A DNA stretch of 7,891 nucleotides from Nitratifractor sp. GTDB taxonomy: Bacteria > Campylobacterota > Campylobacteria > Campylobacterales > Sulfurovaceae. Below, one piece after another: positions 1 to 6,080 of the stretch; the first letter of the stretch is position 1; the number at the start of each line of letters is the position of its first letter. Below the pieces are notes generated by a model, which was given only the letters and a program-made list of their open reading frames with translations, did no database searches and was not told the DNA's origin. Where the stretch lies: NCBI GenBank assembly GCA_015490055.1, contig WFYP01000259.1:1-7891 (forward strand), in the 5' to 3' direction. A program made the translations under genes and the position numbers.

Positions 1-43
1 CTATTAACTCTCTATCGCTATATAATGTAATTTTAGAGTTCAT
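1..43 (-). CDS. Divergent gene, 5' end only; possible ribbon-helix-helix antitoxin-like protein
   Basis: Only the first 14 codons lie in the window, reading MNSKITLYSDRELI on the minus strand before the left edge cuts the gene. The start is supported by an AAAGGA ribosome binding site five bases upstream of the ATG and by a consensus sigma-70 promoter further upstream. The pattern K-I-T-L-x-x-D-x-E-L-I near the N-terminus resembles small DNA-binding antitoxins of the ribbon-helix-helix or DUF6364/VapB-like kind, which often open with a short beta strand followed by a helix. That resemblance rests on very few residues. A palindrome over its promoter fits an autoregulated toxin-antitoxin operon, but no toxin gene is visible. 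The existence of a gene here is fairly secure; the family is a guess. Confidence 0.6.
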   Translation of the reverse strand, partial: MNSKITLYSDRELI

Positions 44-47
44 ATAA

Positions 48-54
48 ATCCTTT
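48..54 (-). promoter_or_regulatory. Ribosome binding site of the divergent minus-strand gene
   Basis: On the minus strand AAAGGAT precedes the ATG at 43, with five bases (TTTAT) between AAAGGA and the start codon. It helps fix the start of a gene of which only 14 codons are visible. Confidence 0.65.
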
Positions 55-55
55 A

Positions 56-82
56 TCGTATATAATTACTAATATTATACGA
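56..82. promoter_or_regulatory. 27-base near-palindrome, probable operator of the divergent gene
   Basis: The outer arms TCGTATA (56-62) and TATACGA (76-82) are perfect inverted repeats. Counting inward around the central base, 11 of 13 base pairs are symmetric. The site covers the -10 hexamer of the minus-strand promoter (74-79) and the likely transcription start. This placement is classic for a repressor that blocks its own promoter, and it matches the idea that the downstream gene encodes a dimeric DNA-binding antitoxin. The symmetry is seen directly; the operator function is inferred. Confidence 0.6.
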
Positions 83-102
83 CAAAAGTACTTTATTGTC
101 AA
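74..102 (-). promoter_or_regulatory. Consensus sigma-70 promoter of the divergent minus-strand gene
   Basis: Read on the minus strand, TTGACA (97-102) and TATAAT (74-79) are both perfect consensus hexamers, separated by exactly 17 bases. The -10 lies about 30 bases upstream of the ATG at 43, so the leader would be short. Such a perfect promoter is expected to be strong unless repressed, and a near-palindrome (56-82) covers the -10 and start-point region. Confidence 0.85.
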
Positions 103-192
103 GTCTATAAAAGATACACTATTTTTCCTTTTTTGAATAAATGAAATAATTATAGCTTGATGGATGGAGTAATTAGCTCATTTTTCAGATTG

Positions 193-252
193 TAACTTAC
201 TCAGTCACTTACTTGGTAGCTTAGTCATTGACTTGGTCATTAGCCTAGTCCC
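193..252. repeat. Degenerate 12-base tandem repeat, five units
   Basis: Five consecutive 12-mers align without gaps: TAACTTACTCAG, TCACTTACTTGG, TAGCTTAGTCAT, TGACTTGGTCAT and TAGCCTAGTCCC. T at unit positions 1, 6 and 9 and C at position 4 are invariant, and a core near CTTRSTCA recurs. The unit boundary 223-233 also forms a perfect short palindrome, AGTCA-T-TGACT. On the minus strand a 12-base period equals four codons, but the frame that reads MTKSMTKLPSK stops at once and has no ribosome binding site, so coding is unlikely. It could be a multi-copy protein binding site or a decayed minisatellite. Confidence 0.65.
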
Positions 253-345
253 TGCTTAATATATAGTATTTGATATTCACACTTAAAGTTTTCTTCAATA
301 TGTTTGTAAGGTTATAATATAATTTTTTAGTTTTTAGTTTTTTAC

Positions 346-365
346 AAAATAGATATATCTATTTT
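346..365. promoter_or_regulatory. Perfect 20-base palindrome upstream of hsdR
   Basis: AAAATAGATA is followed directly by its exact reverse complement TATCTATTTT, with no spacer. Symmetry stops at both ends. It lies about 110 bases before the hsdR start and about 70 bases before the best -10 boxes. AT-rich palindromes occur by chance in such DNA, but ten perfect pairs without a loop is more than expected. A dimeric regulator site is plausible; RNA structure is less likely because there is no loop. Confidence 0.5.
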
Positions 366-389
366 ATAAGCTTAGATAAGTAACACTTC

Positions 390-408
390 CTATAAACTTT
401 GTTTATAG
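390..408. promoter_or_regulatory. Inverted repeat with 3-base spacer upstream of hsdR
   Basis: CTATAAAC (390-397) and GTTTATAG (401-408) are perfect 8-base inverted arms around TTT. It lies just upstream of the -10-like boxes for hsdR, so it could act as an operator. As RNA it would form a short weak hairpin, and it is not followed by the uninterrupted U-tract of a terminator. Confidence 0.45.
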
Positions 409-421
409 TGTTTATATTTTA

Positions 422-450
422 TATAGTCATATACTATAATTAAATATAAT
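422..450 (+). promoter_or_regulatory. Probable hsdR operon promoter with overlapping inverted repeat
   Basis: Two TATAAT hexamers (435-440 and 445-450) precede hsdR. Neither has a good TTGACA at 17 bases, but the upstream DNA is strongly T-rich, as is usual for vegetative promoters in Campylobacterota, where the -35 is poorly conserved. The inverted repeat TATAGT (422-427) / ACTATA (433-438) overlaps the first -10 box, so a protein bound there would compete with RNA polymerase. A third TATAAT at 313-318 is a weaker candidate. The exact start point cannot be fixed by eye. Confidence 0.5.
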
Positions 451-467
451 ATAAACAATATATTACG

Positions 468-474
468 AAGGAGA
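468..474 (+). promoter_or_regulatory. Ribosome binding site of hsdR
   Basis: AAGGAGA is a near-perfect anti-16S match, ending three bases before the ATG at 478 (GGAG is four bases from the ATG). It supports this start over any internal methionine. Confidence 0.8.
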
Positions 475-477
475 ATT

Positions 478-3261
478 ATGACTGAAGCTCAGACACGTGC
501 ATCACTTATAGATAAGCGTTTACTAGCTTCAGGTTGGGATATTAATGATCATACAAAAGTAGTAAAAGAATATACTCTTAAAAATAATACTTTTGTAAAT
601 GATTCTGCTTCTCCATATACTTCTACTCAATTTTCTGATTATGTGTTGCTTGGGCGTGATGGTAAGCCTTTGGCAGTGGTTGAAGCTAAACGAACAAGTA
701 AAGATGCAGAGCTTGGTAGGGAGCAAGCTAAGCAATATGCACAGAGAATTCAGCAGATTTCAGGAGCCCAGCTTCCTTTTTGTTTTTATACTAATGGAAA
801 TGATATTTTCTTTTGGGATATTGGCAACTATCCACCTCGTAAAATACACTCTTTTCCAACTCGTGATGATTTAGAGAGACTTCGTCATATTCAAACTTAT
901 AAAAAGCCACTTTCTCATCAGTTTATAGATACAAATATTGCCGGTAGAGATTATCAGATAGGGGCTATTCGTGCTGTAATGGAAGGCATTGAGAAAAAGA
1001 GGCGTAATTTTCTTTTGGTTATGGCAACCGGAACAGGAAAAACAAGAACAACTATAGCTCTTGTAGATGCACTTATGAAAGCTGGGTATGTAAAAAGAAC
1101 GCTTTTTTTAGTTGATAGAATAGCACTTAGAGAGCAAGCTGTAGATGCATTTCGTGAACATATGCCTAATGAGCCAATTTGGCCTAAATATGGCGAAAAA
1201 TCTATTGTAAAAGATAGACGAATTTACGTTTCTACTTATCCAAGCATGTTAAATATTATTCGAGATAAAGAGCAAACTCTCTCTTCGCATTTTTTTGATT
1301 TGATAGTAGTAGATGAATCACATCGTTCTATCTATAACACATATAAGGAGATATTCGAGTATTTTGATACTTTTCGTTTAGGTTTAACTGCTACTCCAAC
1401 TAATGTAATAGACCACAATACTTTTGAGCTTTTCGATTGCGAAGACGGTGTGCCAACTTTTGCTTTCTCTTACGAAGAGGCATTGCAACATGAACCGCCT
1501 TATCTTTGCGACTTTCAGGTAATGAAAATTAAAACCAAATTTCAAGATGAAGGCATTAGTAAACGCACTATAACGCTAGAAGATCAAAAACGCTTGATAT
1601 TAGAGGGTAAAGATGTAGAGGAGCTAAACTTTGAAGGCTCAGATCTAGAAAAAAGAGTTATCAATAAAGGCACCAACAAGTTAATTGTAAAAACATTTAT
1701 GGAAGAGTGTATAAAAGATGACGATGGCGTATTACCTGCAAAAACAATCTTTTTTTGTATGACCAAGAATCATGCAAGACGAATAGAGCAGATATTTGAT
1801 GAGCTTTATCCAGAGTATGCCGGAGAACTTGCAAAAGTGATGGTGTCAGATGATAGTCGCGTATATGGCAAGGGTGGTTTGTTAGATCAGTTTAAAAGAC
1901 ACTCTATGCCTAGGGTTGCTATATCTGTTGGTATGTTAGATACCGGTGTAGATGTTCGAGAGTTAGAGAATCTTGTTTTTGCTAAACCTATATACTCTTA
2001 TACCCGTTTTTGGCAGATGATTGGGCGTGGAACTAGACTATTAGAACCTAGCAATTTAAAACCGTGGTGCACACATAAAGAGCATTTTTTAATTATGGAT
2101 TGCTGGGATAATTTTGAGTATTTTAAACTAAATCCAAAAGGTAAAGAGTTAAGAAACTCTATACCTTTGCCGGTAAAATTAGCAGAGATACGCATAGATA
2201 AAATTGCAGAAGCTCTTCACAAAGATACAGCTATAGCTATAAAAGAGATAGATATACTAAAATCAGAAATAGCTAATTTACCTGAAGGCTCGATTGTTAT
2301 TAAAGATGCAAAAAACGAGTTAGATAAACTTAGCAATGATTTTTGGAATAGCTTAGATGAAGATAAAATAACTTTTTTGCATAATAAAATAGAGCCACTT
2401 TTTAAAACAGTTGTTGGAGTAGATTTTAAGGCTATGCGTTTTAAAAAAGATGTGCTTTTAGCTTCTCTATATAAATTAAAAGTCGATAGTGAAGCTTATG
2501 ACAATCAGAGTCATAAGCTTATGGAACAGATATCTGAGTTGCCTTTGTCTATTAATATTGTAGCTAGACATAGAGATGTTATAGAAGAGGCACTAAAGCC
2601 TAAGTTTTGGCAAGAAGCCAGTGATGAACAATTAGATGGTATAGCTGAAGAGTTAGCCCCGCTAATGCAGTATAGAGAGATAGATATAATAGGAGAAGAG
2701 AAAACTCGCCTTAATCTTAGAGATATTATTAAAGAGAAAGAGTTTGTAAATTTTGGGGCAGAAAATGAATCTGTAAGTATTAGTGAGTATAAAAAGATGG
2801 TCGAAGCCAAAATAGCAGAACTTTTAACTCAAAATACTGTTTTACAAAAGGTAAAAGATGGTAAAAATATAAGTCAAGAGGAAGCTAAGCAACTCTCAGA
2901 AGTGTTAGCTAATGAATCGCCATATATAACTATAGATTTGCTTCGCCGTGTTTACCATACTCCAAAAGCACCTTTTTTAAAGCTTATTCGCCATATACTT
3001 GGTATAGAAAAGATAGAGAGCTTTCCAGATACGGTAAGTGCTTCTATAGATAAATTTATTGCCGAGCATAGCACCTTAACAACAACACAACTAGAGTTTT
3101 TAAATTTGCTTAGAGATTTTATTATCAAGCAGGGAGAGATAGAGAAAAGAGATTTAATCTCTGCACCATTTACAGTTTTACACCCAGATGGAATACGCGG
3201 AGTATTTGCTCCTAATGAAATAGAAGAGATATTAACACTAACAAAGGAACTAGTCGCATAA
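478..3261 (+). CDS. hsdR: Type I restriction enzyme, restriction (R) subunit, EcoEI-like
   Basis: This is the ATP-dependent motor and nuclease of a Type I complex (R2M2S); it translocates unmodified DNA and cuts it away from the target site. The 927-residue protein begins with an HSDR_N PD-(D/E)xK nuclease: D54, E69-A-K71 and the QxxxY-type motif Q83...Y87. A superfamily 2 helicase core follows: Walker A ATGTGKT (183-189), DESH box (279-282), TATP (304-307), DTGVD (488-492) and motif VI QMIGRGTR (513-520). Residues from about 560 are helical, and about 755-925 resemble the EcoEI_R_C domain that docks on the methyltransferase, which suggests the Type IB-like family. The length suits that family, being shorter than EcoKI-type subunits. 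All catalytic residues seen are intact. The stop overlaps the hsdM start by one base (TAATG), implying coupled translation. The start is supported by AAGGAGA just upstream. Confidence 0.96.
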   Translation: MTEAQTRASLIDKRLLASGWDINDHTKVVKEYTLKNNTFVNDSASPYTSTQFSDYVLLGRDGKPLAVVEAKRTSKDAELGREQAKQYAQRIQQISGAQLPFCFYTNGNDIFFWDIGNYPPRKIHSFPTRDDLERLRHIQTYKKPLSHQFIDTNIAGRDYQIGAIRAVMEGIEKKRRNFLLVMATGTGKTRTTIALVDALMKAGYVKRTLFLVDRIALREQAVDAFREHMPNEPIWPKYGEKSIVKDRRIYVSTYPSMLNIIRDKEQTLSSHFFDLIVVDESHRSIYNTYKEIFEYFDTFRLGLTATPTNVIDHNTFELFDCEDGVPTFAFSYEEALQHEPPYLCDFQVMKIKTKFQDEGISKRTITLEDQKRLILEGKDVEELNFEGSDLEKRVINKGTNKLIVKTFMEECIKDDDGVLPAKTIFFCMTKNHARRIEQIFDELYPEYAGELAKVMVSDDSRVYGKGGLLDQFKRHSMPRVAISVGMLDTGVDVRELENLVFAKPIYSYTRFWQMIGRGTRLLEPSNLKPWCTHKEHFLIMDCWDNFEYFKLNPKGKELRNSIPLPVKLAEIRIDKIAEALHKDTAIAIKEIDILKSEIANLPEGSIVIKDAKNELDKLSNDFWNSLDEDKITFLHNKIEPLFKTVVGVDFKAMRFKKDVLLASLYKLKVDSEAYDNQSHKLMEQISELPLSINIVARHRDVIEEALKPKFWQEASDEQLDGIAEELAPLMQYREIDIIGEEKTRLNLRDIIKEKEFVNFGAENESVSISEYKKMVEAKIAELLTQNTVLQKVKDGKNISQEEAKQLSEVLANESPYITIDLLRRVYHTPKAPFLKLIRHILGIEKIESFPDTVSASIDKFIAEHSTLTTTQLEFLNLLRDFIIKQGEIEKRDLISAPFTVLHPDGIRGVFAPNEIEEILTLTKELVA

Positions 3262-4889
3262 TGTTACACAATAATCCAGCACTAAAAAGTTTAATAGATA
3301 AATTATGGAATAAATTTTGGAGTGGCGGTATATCGAATCCGCTAACTGCAATAGAGCAGATAACTTATCTTATTTTTATGAAAAGAATAGATGAGTTAGA
3401 CACTAAGCGAAAAAAAGATGCAGAGTGGACAGAGCAAGAGTATAAATCTCTATTTAGCGGAACATATAAAAAAATAGTAAAAGAGATAGATAAAAACGGA
3501 GAAGAAAAAGAGGTAACTAAAGATTTTCCAAAAGATGAATTACGATGGAGTCATTTTAAAGAACTTCCGGCAGAAGAGATGCTTACTCATATACAACAGT
3601 ATGTTTTTCCATTTCTTAAAGAGTTAAATGGTCAAAATTCTCACTTTACTAAGCATATGAAAAATGCTGTTTTTATAATACCTTCTGCCTCTTTGCTTGT
3701 AGAGGCTATAAATACCATAGAAGAGATTTTTAAAGAGATAGAAAGAGATGCTAAAGAGAATGGTCAGGCGTTTCAAGATATTCAAGGCGATGTTTACGAA
3801 ATGTTGCTTGGCGAGATAGCAACAGCTGGTAAAAATGGTCAGTTTAGAACACCTAGACACATTATAAAGCTTTTGGCTGAATTGGTAGAGCCAAAATTGG
3901 GCGACAAAGTTGGCGACCCAGCTTGTGGAACAGGTGGTTTTTTGCTAGGAGCGTATCAGTATATTGTAACATCACTAGATAGAGAGAAAAAGTATGCTGT
4001 TAAAGACGAAGATGGCTTTTGGCGTAGTAGCACAAGTGCATTACTTACTAACGATGTAAAGAATGTATTAGATAGCTCTTTGCAAGGCTACGATATAGAT
4101 GTAACTATGGTTCGATTAGGGTTAATGAACTTAATGATGCACGGCATAGATGACCCGCAAATTGATTATATGGATACGCTTAGTAAAAAGTTTAACCACA
4201 CTGAACTTGGTACTTACGATACTATCTTAGCTAATCCACCCTTTACAGGCAACTTAAACAAAGGAGAGATAGATTCCGAATCTTTAACACTTAGCACAAC
4301 TAAAACAGAGTTGCTTTTTATTGACCGTATTCATACAATGTTGCGATTAGGCGGAACAGCCGGAGTTATTATTCCGCAAGGGGTGCTTTTTGGAACGGCA
4401 AAAGCATTTGTCGAGGCTCGTAAAATATTACTAGAGCAATCAGAATTAAAAGCGGTTATTACTATGCCAAGCGGTGTATTTAAACCATATGCAGGGGTTG
4501 CAACTGCTATACTTATCTTTACTAAAATAGCCAATTCACAAAAAGAGGCTCCAAAAGAGAATAATTACGATGTGTGGTTTTACGAGATGGAGAACGATGG
4601 CTATAGCTTAGATGATAAACGAACAAAAATAGAGCAGAGTGATTTGCAAGATATTATAGAGAAGTTTAAAAACAGAGACCCAAAAGTAGAAAACGACAGA
4701 AAAGCCAAGCACTTTTTTGTGCCCAAAAAAGAGATAGTAGAAAACGGTTATGATTTAAGTTTTAATAGCTATAAAGAAGAGGTGTATGAAGAGATAGAGT
4801 ATGAAGAACCGGCTGTTATTTTAGGAAAGTTGGAAAATATAGAAGCTGAAATTCAGAATGGATTGAAAAAGATAAAGAGTTTGTTTTGA
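3261..4889 (+). CDS. hsdM: Type I restriction-modification DNA methyltransferase (M) subunit
   Basis: This subunit transfers a methyl group from S-adenosylmethionine to adenine N6 in the target chosen by HsdS. Two copies with one HsdS form the methyltransferase that protects host DNA, and they are the core to which HsdR binds. The 542-residue protein has an HsdM_N helical domain (about 7-150, including the LRWSHF block at 94-99). The N6_Mtase domain follows: GQFRTPRH (193-200), the SAM-binding motif I DPACGTGGF (219-227), GYDID (276-280), and the catalytic motif IV NPPF (325-328). The FKPYAGVATAILIF block (407-420) is also typical. The C-terminus (about 440-542) is charged and helical, as expected for contact with HsdS. 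The ATG overlaps the hsdR stop and has no strong separate ribosome binding site beyond AAAGGA about 13 bases upstream, so translational coupling to hsdR is likely. No defect is seen. Confidence 0.97.
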   Translation: MLHNNPALKSLIDKLWNKFWSGGISNPLTAIEQITYLIFMKRIDELDTKRKKDAEWTEQEYKSLFSGTYKKIVKEIDKNGEEKEVTKDFPKDELRWSHFKELPAEEMLTHIQQYVFPFLKELNGQNSHFTKHMKNAVFIIPSASLLVEAINTIEEIFKEIERDAKENGQAFQDIQGDVYEMLLGEIATAGKNGQFRTPRHIIKLLAELVEPKLGDKVGDPACGTGGFLLGAYQYIVTSLDREKKYAVKDEDGFWRSSTSALLTNDVKNVLDSSLQGYDIDVTMVRLGLMNLMMHGIDDPQIDYMDTLSKKFNHTELGTYDTILANPPFTGNLNKGEIDSESLTLSTTKTELLFIDRIHTMLRLGGTAGVIIPQGVLFGTAKAFVEARKILLEQSELKAVITMPSGVFKPYAGVATAILIFTKIANSQKEAPKENNYDVWFYEMENDGYSLDDKRTKIEQSDLQDIIEKFKNRDPKVENDRKAKHFFVPKKEIVENGYDLSFNSYKEEVYEEIEYEEPAVILGKLENIEAEIQNGLKKIKSLF

Positions 4890-6067
4890 TGAAAAAAGAG
4901 AAATTTGGTAGTATTTTTAGATTCTTGCCAAAAAGCAAGATAAAAGCCGGTGAAGGAAAAGAGGAAGGAAAATATCCTTTTTTTACTTCAAGTCCAATAC
5001 TTAGCAAATATTACGATAACTATTTATATGAAGGTGAAAGTCTTGTTTTTGGAACAGGTGGGCAACCAAGTCTTCATTATATAAATAACAAGTTTGCAAC
5101 ATCAACAGATTGCTTTGTGGTTCAAAAAAAATCAGAGTTTAAAAATCAAGTTGATGTTAAGTATGTATTATATTTTTTAAAAAGTCATGAATCAATTTTA
5201 GAAGATGGCTTTAAAGGTGCAGGGCTTAAACATATTTCAAAAAAATATCTATCAAATATAAAAATTCCTTTTCCTAAAACTCTTGAAGAGCAAGTTAAAA
5301 TAGCAAATCTTTTAACCCAAGTAGAAGCACTTATTGCAAAACGAGAAGAGAGTATTAGATTGCTTGATGAGCTGTTGAAGAGTACCTTTTTGGATATGAT
5401 TATATATAATAAACAAAAGAGTGCTTGGCCACTTGTTACAATTAAGGATTTGGCGGAAGATAAAAAAGGAAGTATGAGAACGGGACCTTTTGGTAGCAAT
5501 TTACTTCATGATGAATTTACTGAAGAAGGAGACGTTGCAGTTCTTGGTATAGACAATGCTGTAAAAAATAAATTTACTTGGGGAAAGAAAAGGTATATTT
5601 CTTATAAAAAATACGAAGAATTAAAAAAATATACTATTTTTCCTGAAGATATTATTATTACCATAATGGGTACTGTTGGAAGAAGTGCTGTTGTTCCAGA
5701 CGATATTCCATTATCAATCAATACTAAACATTTGGCTGCAATTACATTAAATAAAAAAAATTCTAATCCATACTTTATTTCATATTCCATACATTCTGAT
5801 CCCTTTATTTTAAATCAAATAAGGAATAAAACTCGTGGTGCTATTATGGCAGGCTTCAATTTAACACTTGTAAAAAGCTTGAAGATGTACTTGCCACCAA
5901 AACAACTCCAAGACAAATTTGCTACAATAGTTCAACAAGTAGAAGAGACAAAAAAACATTATCAAAAAAGTCTTGATGAATTAAATCAACTCTTTGGCTC
6001 ACTCTCTCAAAGAGCATTTAAGGGAGAGTTGGATTTAAGCAAAGTTAAAATACAAAACAATTTCTAA
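4889..6067 (+). CDS. hsdS: Type I restriction-modification specificity (S) subunit
   Basis: HsdS reads the bipartite DNA target and so sets the specificity of both methylation and cleavage. The 392-residue product has the standard two-half layout. The first target recognition domain covers about 1-127 and is followed by a conserved helical spacer starting at IPFPKTLEEQVKIANLL (126-142). The second domain covers about 178-335, with the characteristic TGPFGSNLL (198-206), followed by the matching helical region LPPKQLQDKFATIVQQ (335-350) to about 382. The two helices set the gap between the half-sites; the target itself cannot be read from sequence. I chose the ATG at 4889, which overlaps the hsdM TGA by one base. 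A TTG at 4886 adjoins it and would add one residue. Only a weak purine-rich stretch (4874-4879) lies upstream, so coupling to hsdM is expected. Tandem in-frame stops, TAA TAG, end the gene. Confidence 0.95.
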   Translation: MKKEKFGSIFRFLPKSKIKAGEGKEEGKYPFFTSSPILSKYYDNYLYEGESLVFGTGGQPSLHYINNKFATSTDCFVVQKKSEFKNQVDVKYVLYFLKSHESILEDGFKGAGLKHISKKYLSNIKIPFPKTLEEQVKIANLLTQVEALIAKREESIRLLDELLKSTFLDMIIYNKQKSAWPLVTIKDLAEDKKGSMRTGPFGSNLLHDEFTEEGDVAVLGIDNAVKNKFTWGKKRYISYKKYEELKKYTIFPEDIIITIMGTVGRSAVVPDDIPLSINTKHLAAITLNKKNSNPYFISYSIHSDPFILNQIRNKTRGAIMAGFNLTLVKSLKMYLPPKQLQDKFATIVQQVEETKKHYQKSLDELNQLFGSLSQRAFKGELDLSKVKIQNNF

Positions 6068-6068
6068 T

Positions 6069-6074
6069 AGGAGA
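6069..6074 (+). promoter_or_regulatory. Ribosome binding site of the GHKL ATPase gene
   Basis: AGGAGA lies six bases before the ATG at 6081, an ideal spacing. Unlike hsdM and hsdS, this gene has its own strong translation signal in the 13-base gap after hsdS, so its yield need not follow that of HsdS. Confidence 0.8.
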
Positions 6075-6080
6075 TACTAA

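Larger units (their letters stand above)
44..477. other. Structured AT-rich intergenic region between divergent genes
   Basis: No convincing coding sequence is present here in either direction: the open frames are very short and lack ribosome binding sites. The region holds the minus-strand promoter and its near-palindrome, a degenerate 12-base tandem repeat (193-252), T-rich tracts (about 320-343), a perfect 20-base palindrome (346-365), two further inverted repeats (390-408 and 422-438) and the presumed hsdR promoter. No stem-loop followed by a U-tract typical of an intrinsic terminator was found. Positions 103-192 show nothing recognisable beyond AT-richness. Confidence 0.7.

Noticed and set aside
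201..242. Short minus-strand frame reading MTKSMTKLPSK within the tandem repeat
   Set aside because: It ends after 11 codons, has no ribosome binding site, and its periodicity simply reflects the 12-base DNA repeat.
193..252. CRISPR array
   Set aside because: The units are only 12 bases, directly abutting and degenerate, with no unique spacers and no cas genes in the window.
390..420. Hairpin followed by T-rich DNA as a possible intrinsic terminator
   Set aside because: The stem is almost all A-T, the bases after it are TGTTTATATTTT rather than an unbroken T-tract, and no gene on the + strand ends upstream in this window.
478..6067. Degraded or frameshifted restriction system
   Set aside because: All three hsd frames are full length, with intact nuclease, motor, methyltransferase and recognition-domain motifs and precise stop-start overlaps.
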